From assembly GCA_028277985.1 (NCBI GenBank), contig JANQFG010000208.1:1-64000 (forward strand): 64,000 nucleotides of DNA. The letters are read 5' to 3'. Every line of letters starts with the position of its first letter. The first letter of the stretch is position 1. Source of the stretch: a bacterium (GTDB taxonomy: Bacteria; Desulfobacterota; DSWW01). Below, piece by piece: positions 51,709 through 60,334 of this stretch. The notes under the pieces are model-generated. The model was given only the letters and a program-made list of their open reading frames with translations, did no database searches and was not told the origin of the DNA. Both the position numbers and the translations under genes were made by a program.

Positions 51709-53709
51709 TCAAAGGGCCAATCCGACCCGGGCGCCCTTCTGAATCGCCCCACCGATGAAGGCGAGTTCGTTCTGGTCACTCTTCTCAATAGTATGCAGGT
51801 CCGGAACCAGGGATTTCAAGGAGGCGTAGAGTTCCTCGTCCGGGGCGCCGCGAACCGGCACGATGATCGTGTCGGCCGGCACGGTTTGTTGCTCACCCTC
51901 CGGGGTGATGAAGGAGAACCCCTCGTCATCGATTCCGGCATAGCGGACTCCGGTGAGGACCGGCACGTTCCGGGCCGCCAGCCAGGCGAGCCCCTTGGCC
52001 ATCCAGAAGATGATCATCCCCTCCCCCGCTGCTTCAGCAGCCTCGAGGACCGTTACCTGTTTTCCCAGTTTCGCCATGCGGATCGCCACATTGATTCCCA
52101 TGTGATCGGCGCCTACCACCACAACTCTCGGACCGTAGTCGTCCCACCGGCTCGGGTCGACGGCCGAAGCGGGAACTGCCTTCGGCCCATGGACCCCGGG
52201 CAGATTCGGGCGCACCTCCTTCCCGCCGGTGGCCCAGACCAGCGCCTCCGGGGCCCTCGCGGAAACCTCTCCCTCGTCCACCTCCCTGCCGAGGACGATC
52301 TCGACGCCCAGCTTTTTCAGCTGGGTTTCATAGTACGCGATCAGTCCCGGGTAATCCTCCAGTTCCGTGCCCTTCAGAGCGGCCAGCCGATTCAGGCGCC
52401 CCCCGATCCGGTCGTTCTTGTCGCAGAGCGTGACCTTATGGCCGCGCTCGGCCGCCGTGCGTGCCGCCTCGAGGCCCGAGGGCCCCGCCCCCACGACAAG
52501 TACCTGCTTGATCTGCGCCGCCGGGTTCAGGACGAGCTCGTACTCGAAGCCCAGATAAGGATTCACGCCGCACTCGATCGGGATGTTGAGAGACACCTGG
52601 TGCAGACAGCTGCTGCTGCCCAGACAGGGCCGGATGTCCTCCGGCCTTCCTTCCGCCAGCTTCCTGGGAAGGTCCGGATCCGCCATCAGGGCCCGGGCCA
52701 TGCAAACCATGTCGACATGCCCTTGCTCGATCGCCTTTTCCGCCGCCTCCACCGACAGCCGCCCCACGCCGGAGACCGGAATCGAGACCGCCTTCTTGAT
52801 GGCCGCAGCCGTAGGAATGAGGGCGCCTCCGGGAATGGTTTCGGCGAACGCCTTGGCCACCGGAGGAATCTCCGGGTAGAGCACCAGATCCGGCAGGGCG
52901 CAGTGGTCGAACTCGCCGTACCCGTAGCCGCTGACCTGAATGTAGTCGGCGCCTGCCTTCTCGAACATCTTTGCGAACTCGATCCCCTCCTCCAATGTGA
53001 TGGCCGTGTCAGGCCCCCACTCCTCGCCGTTCATTCGAATGCCGACCACGAAGTCCTCTCCCACGAGCTCACGGGTGCGCCGGAGAATCTCCACCGGAAC
53101 GCGCGCCCGGTTCTCCAGCGTGTCGCAACCGTACTCGTCCCGACGCTTGTTCTGGTAACGGGACAGGAAAGCGTTGATCAGGGCATAGTGCGCCGCATGA
53201 ACCTCCGCCCCATCGAACCCGGCCTTCTTGACCCGCAGAGCGGCCTGGGCGCACTTCTCGATTACGTCCCGAATCTCCTCGAGACTCATCTCCCGCGCGA
53301 GGGCCATGAACCCCTCTGCCGGCGGGTCGATGGCCGATGGAGCTATCGGCTGGAGCCCGTCCCAGGCCGGGTTGTGGGCCGGGCCGGCGTGGGTAATCTG
53401 CACGAATACCGGACAACCCTGGCCGTGGATACGCTCGGCCAGGCGACTGAGGCTCGGGATGAACTTGTCCTCATCCAGCCGGATGTGGGGCCAGTTGCTT
53501 GCCCCCATCGGATAGTCGGGCGTGCTCTCCTCCAGGACGATCAACCCGAGGCCGCCCCGGGCCAGGGCTTCGTAGTGGGCACACACCCTCTCACCCGCCG
53601 TACCATCCTGTTCGGGGTACACGAGCCAGGTGGCCGGCTTGACGATACGGTTCTTGAGCTTGACGTTCTTGATCTGAAAGGGCTCGAGAAGCTTCTGAAA
53701 TCCGGACAT
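51709..53709 (-). CDS. OYE-type enoate/aryl-CoA reductase-like enzyme with a Cys-to-Ser change at the cluster
   Basis: A 666-residue OYE reductase of the same subgroup as the enzyme at 27664 (HAAHYALINAFLSRYQNKR and DEYGCDTLENRARV). The [4Fe-4S] ligand pattern reads C-x2-S-x2-C-x11-C (RPCLGSSSC, then ECGVNP), so the second cysteine is Ser. The FAD site VLVVGAGPSGLEAARTA and the second fold VVVVGADHMGINVAIRM are intact. I chose the ATG at 53709 after AAGGAGACC. It leads the operon with the GltD-FrhB fusion and HdrD-like genes and may take or give electrons through them. Confidence 0.87.
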   Translation of the reverse strand: MSGFQKLLEPFQIKNVKLKNRIVKPATWLVYPEQDGTAGERVCAHYEALARGGLGLIVLEESTPDYPMGASNWPHIRLDEDKFIPSLSRLAERIHGQGCPVFVQITHAGPAHNPAWDGLQPIAPSAIDPPAEGFMALAREMSLEEIRDVIEKCAQAALRVKKAGFDGAEVHAAHYALINAFLSRYQNKRRDEYGCDTLENRARVPVEILRRTRELVGEDFVVGIRMNGEEWGPDTAITLEEGIEFAKMFEKAGADYIQVSGYGYGEFDHCALPDLVLYPEIPPVAKAFAETIPGGALIPTAAAIKKAVSIPVSGVGRLSVEAAEKAIEQGHVDMVCMARALMADPDLPRKLAEGRPEDIRPCLGSSSCLHQVSLNIPIECGVNPYLGFEYELVLNPAAQIKQVLVVGAGPSGLEAARTAAERGHKVTLCDKNDRIGGRLNRLAALKGTELEDYPGLIAYYETQLKKLGVEIVLGREVDEGEVSARAPEALVWATGGKEVRPNLPGVHGPKAVPASAVDPSRWDDYGPRVVVVGADHMGINVAIRMAKLGKQVTVLEAAEAAGEGMIIFWMAKGLAWLAARNVPVLTGVRYAGIDDEGFSFITPEGEQQTVPADTIIVPVRGAPDEELYASLKSLVPDLHTIEKSDQNELAFIGGAIQKGARVGLAL

Positions 53710-53772
53710 GGAAGGTCTCCTTCTGGGTTCTTCCGGGACCGGAGGCACCACCCGATTGCCGAAAAAACCTCC

Positions 53773-53786
53773 TTAACAGTTGTTAA
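53773..53786. promoter_or_regulatory. dyad upstream of the OYE/GltD-FrhB operon
   Basis: TTAACA-GT-TGTTAA, 64 bases before the OYE start codon. A 14-base symmetric site of this form is a likely repressor operator. It is unrelated to the CCGGTCGG boxes, so this operon is probably controlled separately. Confidence 0.5.
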
Positions 53787-54027
53787 ACTATCGGAAACGG
53801 GAACACCGTCACGATCATTGCTTCGCTCAAAAGATGCAAAAAAAAAGAAGAATACAGGGCGTCGAACAGGCTGGACTGGGATCGGATCGACAGCTATCGG
53901 CTCAGCGGAAAGAAGGATAAGGGCAGGATAACGCACGTGTCAAGAGGAAAGTGAAGGCCCTGTCGAAGAACTGTCAGCGAAGACATGCCCCCGTACAGGG
54001 CCTCACCACGGCAAGCTGCAGTGCAAA

Positions 54028-54474
54028 TCATATGCAGGTAGGATGCTTCATCTCCGGAGGCACCTCCTCCACCGTGGCAACGTAGAGCGTTCCCGTGTGC
54101 TTGTAGAAATGGCCCTTGATGTGGAGCCCCCTGCACGTCATGTTTTCGCTTCGCAAGGCCTCCAGGGCCTCGTCGCTTCCCATGAGCCTCATCTGGTTGA
54201 AGCCCACTGCGTTGAACAGGGGCAATCCATGGGTGCTCGAATGGTATCCGTTTACCGCACTGCTGTTCGTCATCTTGAACACCCATTTTTCATTCTTGAT
54301 CCTAAGGGTGTATGCACCCTCCTCGCTCTCGTGTCCCTGTGGAAGGATGATGCCGGTGATGGCAACGCGACTCTCGTAGGAGTGAGCCACCGGTGCATCG
54401 GCGTAGATGCCGATGCTCAGCATCAGCATCCCTAGGATTGACACCGAGTATGTGTTGAATCGTGACCGTTTCAT
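54028..54474 (-). CDS. secreted hypothetical protein
   Basis: A 148-residue protein with a Sec signal peptide (residues 1 to about 26; SILGMLMLSIGIYADA). The mature part has no recognised family. It contains ITGIILPQGHESEEG, TLRIKNEKWVFKMTNSS and two late cysteines (NMTCRG and HPTCI) that could form a disulfide. RBS AAAGGAGAT. It stands alone between two unrelated operons. Confidence 0.65.
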   Translation of the reverse strand: MKRSRFNTYSVSILGMLMLSIGIYADAPVAHSYESRVAITGIILPQGHESEEGAYTLRIKNEKWVFKMTNSSAVNGYHSSTHGLPLFNAVGFNQMRLMGSDEALEALRSENMTCRGLHIKGHFYKHTGTLYVATVEEVPPEMKHPTCI

Positions 54475-54598
54475 TTCTATCTCCTTTCGGGCCTTTTCGC
54501 CCGTGTTCCATCCATCGAATGCGCTACGGGGAACTTTTCTACTGGATTCGAAGACGGTCCCGAAAAAGTTACATGGCCGCCGATTCGAAAACCCGGCC

Positions 54599-55660
54599 TC
54601 AAGTCTGCCCGGTTCTGGCCATGAACAGGGTCATCGGGTCAGGAGGAGGCTCGATCTCCCTGACGGGCGACAAACCGACCGCCTTCTCCGGGCAGGCAGA
54701 GGCACAGAGCCCGCATCCGATACAACGACCTTCGTCGACCACAGCGACTTCTGCGACCCGAATCGCCCCCATTTGACAGATCTCCTCGCACGTTCCACAG
54801 CCGGAGCAGCTCGCTTCGTTCACCATGGATCGATAGTTCGAGGGAGAGATGCTGTGGACCCCGAGCCGCTTCCTGCTGTCGAGGAAGAGGCAGCAGCATC
54901 CGCAGCAGTTGCAGAGTGTGCCGATCTTCCCGTCGTAGTTCTCGACCGAATGTACGAGGCCTTCCTCCTCGCACTTCTCCATGATCTTCAGGGTCTCGCC
55001 CAATGAGACCTGCCTGCCGAACCCGTATTCCAGCTTGTAACCCGCCATCGCACCGAAGCTGAAGCAGACCTCGAGGGAATGGGAACAGCCCGCTCCCACC
55101 GTACGCTTGATCTGCCGGCATGGGCAGTGCCCCACGACGATCAGGCTGTGTTCCTCCACCTTGGTCTTCACAACCTCGAAGGGCAGAATCTCCGTGGCAC
55201 TCTCGAGTGATTTGGAGACCGGGATCGCCCGGAACACCGGGACACCTCCCCTGGCGAGGCCTTCGCCGTATCCCTCGTCCCGGTACTTCACCCAGAGGGG
55301 TCCCAGCTTTTTCGTGTACTCCGTTTCTCTCCCCGGCCAGTAGACCGTCTCGCACCAGCCCTTCTCGGACGGCAGGAGTGTGTATCTTGCCTCTTGGCCC
55401 AGGGTCGCCCTCTTCATGACCGTCCCTTTTTCAGCCATACGGTCCAGGATCGTCGCGAGAGCGTCCCCCTGTTCCGGATTCTCGCGGCTCAAATCCGAGA
55501 CCGTCGTCTTGCCCATGACGGGCATGCGGAGCGCCACCTCGGCTTCCTCGGGCGGGAAGAGGATCTTCAGAATCTCCATGAGCGAAGGGGTCATGGGCGC
55601 CCCTATCGGGAAACGATCGAAATGCCGGGCCAGATCCTCGTAAAGGGATTCCTGTTCCAT
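54599..55660 (-). CDS. multi-FeS protein with N-terminal winged-helix-like region
   Basis: A 353-residue protein. Residues 20-110 resemble a winged helix (TVSDLSRENPEQGDALATIL...MAEKGTV). The central part has GHCPCRQIKRTVG, GAGCSHSLEVC and a dense cysteine group GTLCNCCGCCCLF (around 245-257). Two classical [4Fe-4S] ferredoxin motifs end the protein (CSGCGTCEEICQ and CIGCGLCASACPE). This arrangement is known in anaerobes but has no firm function. An inverted repeat at 55732-55751 precedes it, and the VAO/HdrD operon lies upstream on the same strand. Confidence 0.75.
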   Translation of the reverse strand: MEQESLYEDLARHFDRFPIGAPMTPSLMEILKILFPPEEAEVALRMPVMGKTTVSDLSRENPEQGDALATILDRMAEKGTVMKRATLGQEARYTLLPSEKGWCETVYWPGRETEYTKKLGPLWVKYRDEGYGEGLARGGVPVFRAIPVSKSLESATEILPFEVVKTKVEEHSLIVVGHCPCRQIKRTVGAGCSHSLEVCFSFGAMAGYKLEYGFGRQVSLGETLKIMEKCEEEGLVHSVENYDGKIGTLCNCCGCCCLFLDSRKRLGVHSISPSNYRSMVNEASCSGCGTCEEICQMGAIRVAEVAVVDEGRCIGCGLCASACPEKAVGLSPVREIEPPPDPMTLFMARTGQT

Positions 55661-55731
55661 CGCTGTCTCCTTTCTAGTCGGGATGGCTTGCTCCCTCGTC
55701 TATCGTTTATGTCTCTATTGTATATATCTCA

Positions 55732-55751
55732 ATGGTTGATATGTCAACCAT
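55732..55751. promoter_or_regulatory. GntR-type dyad upstream of the multi-FeS gene
   Basis: ATGGTTGA-TATG-TCAACCAT, 72 bases before the start codon. TGGT...ACCA symmetric sites are typical for FadR/FCD-subfamily GntR proteins, and a gntR gene of that type is encoded at 60400. Confidence 0.5.
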
Positions 55752-55792
55752 ATATCCGAGCCCCTCCCAAGAGGAAGCCCCGGGGGTCGGGT

Positions 55793-57013
55793 TCAATCCT
55801 GCGAGTCCGGGATGCTCGAGCTCATCGGTATCGATCCGGGTTCATTCTGCAAAGATACGCACGTGTCCCAGGCGGGTCCGGGAGGTGGGTTGTCTGCGAA
55901 GGGAGGGTGACTCGCCATCTTCGACCCTGCGGCGAGCAATGTTGAAACGAATTCTTTGACGAATTCTCCTGTCCGGTCCGTTTGGCCGCCTTCCAGTCGT
56001 GCCCCTAACTTGTGAACGTCTATTTCCATCACATCGAGGCCGATCAGGCAAAACCTCTGATCAGCAATCATTTCGGCCACTTCCCCGGCCATTCGCAGGA
56101 TCGTCGAACAGGGGCTGCCCTCGGATTCAATGAACCTTGTCGCCAGAACACCACGCAGAGCGGAAACGTCCACATCCAACGAAATGTATAGATTCGAGCA
56201 TTCCATCTCCTGCAGCATCCCGGTCAGGACACCTGCTCCACCCTGCTCGAGCTCAACACGGCTCAGAGTTCTTACCCCCATTCTTCCGAGATCTCCAAGA
56301 TGACTCTGGTAATCCACGACCCTTGGGTCTTCTGTTTCCTTCAGCCTGTCTTCCGTATCTGCGGCGCCCACGATGATCAAGTTTCCCGGCAGGATCGTGC
56401 CTGATTTCATGAGGTGCAATAGGAAATTCCCCGCGGTGTAACATTCTTCGCAATGCTTCCTTCTGGTCTGAACCGGAGCGGGGATTCCCTTGTCCAACGC
56501 GTATTCAACCAAACCGGTACGAAGCGATAACGGCACCGCATCTGTATGAGCGTCAAATATCAGCACACCCAGATTCTCCGGGCCCATCTTTTCAGAAAGC
56601 GCCGTGAGCACCCCCCCCGAGAGGGAGTGGTCAACACCTATCATGCCCGGTCGGCAGGGAAACACGTGAGCGTGTACAAATTGTCGAATCAATTCAGAGA
56701 AAACTCGAAAACCATCATTCTCGAGAAAGGACCGGAATGTCTCTGGTCGGATGCGTTCAAAATCAGACGGCCGGGGCTTTGAGCTCAGGACGCTGTCGAC
56801 GCTGAACCGCCCCAATAGCTGATTTCCCGTATTCCGAATCTCCTCACCCGAAATATGTCGAAAAAAGGCATAGGGATCCTTGAAACCGATCGGGGAGCCC
56901 CCTGGGGAAGTGACCGCGCGCAAGTAAGCGCGCTTCGTATCGATCGATTCAGAGGTATCCAGCGCGTCCAGGCCTGCACCGAAGAACTTGATCGGGCTCT
57001 GTCTCAGGCTCAT
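55793..57013 (-). CDS. arginase/ureohydrolase-fold protein of unknown substrate
   Basis: A 406-residue protein with the binuclear metal site of the ureohydrolase superfamily: GVDHSLSGG (His), VLIFDAHTDAV (Asp, His, Asp) and YISLDVDVSALRG (two Asp), plus GLDVMEIDVH near the C-terminus. All six expected ligands are there, but the usual DPxxAPG after the last Asp is absent. It is also about 100 residues longer than arginases, with an N-terminal extension of about 130 residues. I chose the ATG at 57013, 14 bases after the HdrD-like gene. Its operon suggests an amide or guanidine substrate, not shown. Confidence 0.7.
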   Translation of the reverse strand: MSLRQSPIKFFGAGLDALDTSESIDTKRAYLRAVTSPGGSPIGFKDPYAFFRHISGEEIRNTGNQLLGRFSVDSVLSSKPRPSDFERIRPETFRSFLENDGFRVFSELIRQFVHAHVFPCRPGMIGVDHSLSGGVLTALSEKMGPENLGVLIFDAHTDAVPLSLRTGLVEYALDKGIPAPVQTRRKHCEECYTAGNFLLHLMKSGTILPGNLIIVGAADTEDRLKETEDPRVVDYQSHLGDLGRMGVRTLSRVELEQGGAGVLTGMLQEMECSNLYISLDVDVSALRGVLATRFIESEGSPCSTILRMAGEVAEMIADQRFCLIGLDVMEIDVHKLGARLEGGQTDRTGEFVKEFVSTLLAAGSKMASHPPFADNPPPGPAWDTCVSLQNEPGSIPMSSSIPDSQD

Positions 57014-57026
57014 CCGACGACTTCTT

Positions 57027-58229
57027 TCACTCGGTTCCAAGCGCACGGCTGACGATTTCCGCGACATCCTCTACCCGCATTCTTCCTTCCAGGTTCTCGG
57101 CCTTTATCCCGTCCTCCAACATCTTCGCGCACATGGGGCACGCCACTGCCAGGACTTGAGCGCCTGTTTCGAATGCATGCCTGACCCGTATCCTGTTTGG
57201 ACTGTTCCCCTGGCTGCCCAGCATGTCCGTGAAGAAGCTCCCGCCGCCGCCGCCACAGCAGAAGGCGTGCTCTCTGGTGCATTCCATCTCAACCATCTCT
57301 ATGCCGGGAACGGCCTCCAGAACATTCCTGGGTGTGTCATATTGATCGTTGTGTCGGCCGAGATAGCAGGGATCATGGTAAGTGACTCTCTTCTCGTACC
57401 CGGAAAAACGAGCTTGACCGCCTTCCGTCAGATCGGACAACAACTGCGTGTAGTGCACCACCTCGAAATCTCCTCCGAATCGGGGATACTCGTTCTTCAT
57501 TGCGTTGTAACCATGAGGAGACAGAGTCACGACCTTCTTGACTCCCATCTCGCTGAGCTGCTGCACGTTCTTTTCCGCCAGGAACTGAAACAGTCCATCC
57601 TCTGCGCACTCCCCCATGGTGTTCACTTCGTTCCCGTCGCTGACTTCCTTACCCCCCAGTATGCCGAAGGAAACACCCAGCTCGAGCAAGCACTTTCCTA
57701 CAGCTCGGGCACATTTCTGCCCTCTTTCATCGTACGATCCGATGTCTCCCACATAATAGAGGTATTCCTGCCCCGAGTAGGGTTCGATTCCCGTGCCTTC
57801 CGCCCACTTTGCCCGTTCTTCCTCGGGCAGCTTGAAAGGGTTGCCGTATTGGAGAATGCTCTTGAAGTAATCTCGTGCGAGCGGAGGGGCAAACCCCCGA
57901 TTCACCAGTTCCCTGCGCATCATTCGCACCAGGGAAAGATGATTGAAATGCTCGTTCGTCAGATATGCGGTGTTTTCGCAATTCTCCGCGCAGCCTCCGC
58001 ACATGGTACAGTTGTAGACTACATCGCTCACATCCCTGGACCATTCGACCGCACCTTCCCAGATTCCACGGCATAGCGTGACCATGCCGCCTCCTGAGTA
58101 GGAAAAGAACCCGTATCGCTCGGTCATGGGGCATACCTGTCTGAATCCTTCACAGCCACTCATGCAGTCCCGGCATTTTATGCAGGTGTAGAGTGATGAA
58201 AGATATGGTTCCAAGAACTGGTTCTCCAT
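57027..58229 (-). CDS. HdrD/GlpC-type FeS oxidoreductase
   Basis: A 400-residue FeS protein. Two N-terminal [4Fe-4S] motifs are visible (CIKCRDCMSGC at residues 16-26, and CTMCGGCAENC around 75). Two CCG domains follow (LSPHGYNAMKNEYP and YHDPCYLGRHN, then FCCGGGGGSFF and CPMCAKMLED). The second is complete and the first has replaced cysteines. The ATG at 58229 has a perfect AGGAGG; the longer frame is not supported. It is paired with the VAO-type flavoprotein just upstream, in the manner of GlcD-GlcF, and should accept its electrons. Confidence 0.88.
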   Translation of the reverse strand: MENQFLEPYLSSLYTCIKCRDCMSGCEGFRQVCPMTERYGFFSYSGGGMVTLCRGIWEGAVEWSRDVSDVVYNCTMCGGCAENCENTAYLTNEHFNHLSLVRMMRRELVNRGFAPPLARDYFKSILQYGNPFKLPEEERAKWAEGTGIEPYSGQEYLYYVGDIGSYDERGQKCARAVGKCLLELGVSFGILGGKEVSDGNEVNTMGECAEDGLFQFLAEKNVQQLSEMGVKKVVTLSPHGYNAMKNEYPRFGGDFEVVHYTQLLSDLTEGGQARFSGYEKRVTYHDPCYLGRHNDQYDTPRNVLEAVPGIEMVEMECTREHAFCCGGGGGSFFTDMLGSQGNSPNRIRVRHAFETGAQVLAVACPMCAKMLEDGIKAENLEGRMRVEDVAEIVSRALGTE

Positions 58230-58272
58230 TTTCCGTTTCCTCCTTCGCCGGAAAGACTCGTTGCCGGTTTCG

Positions 58273-59808
58273 CTATTCGCCTTCCGCTTCCTCCGGTTCC
58301 AGCCTCTGTTCGCCAGGCACGTACATGACATGATTCGGATCCAAGACATCTCTTATCTTGCCGACAAGATCTCCCACGCCAATGCTGTTGTTCTGGATAG
58401 ACTGAGCGGGCGACTCGAACATGTGCACATCCGGATAGTTCTGCGATACCCAGTCCGCCATATCCGCTCTCGCACCGAGGAGTCTTTCCGTTTCCTCCTT
58501 ATCCGCGCCTTCGGAAGATACCATGTACCTGAGAGCCGAGCTCACTCCGTATTCGAGGACCCGGGTGTAATAAGGCATCACTCGAACCTTGTGCTTCTCT
58601 TTCATTCGCAGGTTGTAGTCGGACTCCAATTTGACGATGTCGTCCACCTTGCCCATGTGGTACCACACATCAATGACGCCCGAACCGAAGAGCATCTTCT
58701 TGTCCCCGCGAGGATTGAAATCAATGTAGCGATCCTTCCAGTCCTGCCATATGTGTGGAATGGTCGCTTCCAGCTCCGCTTCTTCCAGCGTCCTTCCTCC
58801 AACCTCCTTGGCGATCCTTCGACACACCTCCACGTTCGCTTGAACCTGCTCCTTGTACCCGCCGAACTGCGTCCAGTTGTAGCAGTAGTCCATGTCTTTG
58901 TACGGCTTCGTATAGTCGGTGCCACTGTCCAGAAGGTAATTCATGATCTCGAATTCTTCCTCCGAGCCTCCAAGCCTCACGTTCGACATGCCCACCAACG
59001 ACCAGTTCCACACCATGCTCTGATCCGCAATGCCGGCCTGGGTAACCTTCAAGGAGTATTCCATCCCCTTCGCGAACGAATCGAAGGCCGTGATGGGCAA
59101 TGCCCTTTCCTCCAGGATCGGCCAGATTCTCAACGCCGCCTTGGTAATGATTCCGGACGATGGGAAGAGCTGCATCGCCGGAACGAACAACCCCTGAATA
59201 TCCGGCATGCTGACCGTGAGTCTCGACCAGTAGTCGATGCCGAACGTGGCGGTGGATGTTCTCACCAGCTCTCCTTCCGGCGTCACGACCTCGACACCCA
59301 GGGTCTGATCGCAAAAACGACCGCCGTAATTATGGTTCCAGCCCTTCATCGCCGTGAGATTGCCCACCGGTGAGAACGTAAGAGGAAAACTCCCGTAAGG
59401 GATCGTAAACCCTTCCTTGACGAGCAATGGCAACAATTCTGAGAACGTGACTCCGGGTTCTACCACGACATAGGAGTTCCTGGTATCGATCTTGTGGATC
59501 TTGTTCATCCCCATCATGTCGAGCAAGATGTCCGCTTCCCAGAAAGGCGGAAAAGTCCCGCAACAAATCGCCATCACGCTGAGTCGATGCCTGTTGGCTA
59601 CTCTCAGCGTATTCTGTACCTGTTCCACTGTCTTCGGCATGGCCACGAACTCCGGGCCTTCTCCCCAGGGCAGCAGGATATTGAAGTTCGTCCCACGGTA
59701 GCCTGCACACACAGCAGGATTTGCGCTGAAGTTCTCTTCTCCCAGGGCGTCTGTTAACGCCCGAGCAACCTCACTTTTTCTTCGGTCACTCATCCTTCTG
59801 CTAGACAT
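58273..59808 (-). CDS. VAO/4-cresol dehydrogenase-like FAD oxidoreductase
   Basis: A 511-residue FAD enzyme of the vanillyl-alcohol oxidase/p-cresol methylhydroxylase fold. The PP-loop FAD region reads ILLDMMGMNKIHKIDTRNSY then VVVEPGVTFSELL. GNLTAMKGWNHNYGG and LGVEVVTPEGELVRTSTAT follow, and FPSSGIITKAALRIWP marks the border to the substrate domain. The family oxidises phenols or 2-hydroxy acids. Here the electron acceptor is probably the adjacent HdrD-type protein, not a cytochrome. I chose the ATG at 59808, eight bases after AAAGGAGT. Confidence 0.85.
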   Translation of the reverse strand: MSSRRMSDRRKSEVARALTDALGEENFSANPAVCAGYRGTNFNILLPWGEGPEFVAMPKTVEQVQNTLRVANRHRLSVMAICCGTFPPFWEADILLDMMGMNKIHKIDTRNSYVVVEPGVTFSELLPLLVKEGFTIPYGSFPLTFSPVGNLTAMKGWNHNYGGRFCDQTLGVEVVTPEGELVRTSTATFGIDYWSRLTVSMPDIQGLFVPAMQLFPSSGIITKAALRIWPILEERALPITAFDSFAKGMEYSLKVTQAGIADQSMVWNWSLVGMSNVRLGGSEEEFEIMNYLLDSGTDYTKPYKDMDYCYNWTQFGGYKEQVQANVEVCRRIAKEVGGRTLEEAELEATIPHIWQDWKDRYIDFNPRGDKKMLFGSGVIDVWYHMGKVDDIVKLESDYNLRMKEKHKVRVMPYYTRVLEYGVSSALRYMVSSEGADKEETERLLGARADMADWVSQNYPDVHMFESPAQSIQNNSIGVGDLVGKIRDVLDPNHVMYVPGEQRLEPEEAEGE

Positions 59809-59833
59809 GACCATCACTCCTTTCCTGCAGGAA

Positions 59834-60226
59834 TCAAACGCCGAACCGCAGGCGCCGAGCCCACATCAGATACCCTTTCCAGTAGAAATCTCTGACATTG
59901 CTCTTCGTGGGCTCCATCATGATCTTCATTCGAAGATACTCCTCAGGGGTTGGCTGATTTATGAGCCTTTCAACCCTCTCGTGATAGTCGTTCTCCGACC
60001 CCGCTTCCGACAGAGATTCCACCGCCGATGGCGTGGTCTCGAGCAGGACATCATAATCCTCGGGATCTTCCTCCCGGATGACCCACTCCCCCGCGGTCTT
60101 TCTCAGCGAAAAAGGCTCTTCGCCGATGACGATTCGAAAAGCAGCACCCTCTTTCAGGAATTTCGTGGCGCTTCTTCCCCAACCCTCGGCCAGGAAATCC
60201 GCGAACTTCTTCACAACCGTTTCCAT
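59834..60226 (-). CDS. SCP2-like small protein
   Basis: A 130-residue protein. The pattern FRIVIGEEPFSLRKTAGEWV followed by DYDVLLETTPSAVESLSEAG resembles sterol carrier protein 2 domains, which bind lipids or acyl-CoA in a hydrophobic tunnel. The C-terminal part (PTPEEYLRMKIMMEP and WKGYLMWARRL) is a basic helical tail. It is the first gene of the VAO/HdrD/arginase-like operon, divergent from gntR. A role as substrate carrier for the flavoprotein is an inference. Confidence 0.6.
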   Translation of the reverse strand: METVVKKFADFLAEGWGRSATKFLKEGAAFRIVIGEEPFSLRKTAGEWVIREEDPEDYDVLLETTPSAVESLSEAGSENDYHERVERLINQPTPEEYLRMKIMMEPTKSNVRDFYWKGYLMWARRLRFGV

Positions 60227-60304
60227 AGAAATCCCTCCCGCCTTCTTGGAACTTCGGTTCGCTCATGGTTGCTGCGACCGTCTCTACCGGTCTGTCTTTT
60301 GTTC

Positions 60305-60333
60305 TTGACAGTAAATCCCGCCCGAGGGATAAT
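60305..60333 (+). promoter_or_regulatory. promoter of gntR
   Basis: TTGACA (60305-60310), a 17-base spacer and GATAAT (60328-60333), followed at once by an operator-like GGTTCTACC. Confidence 0.7.
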
Positions 60334-60334
60334 T

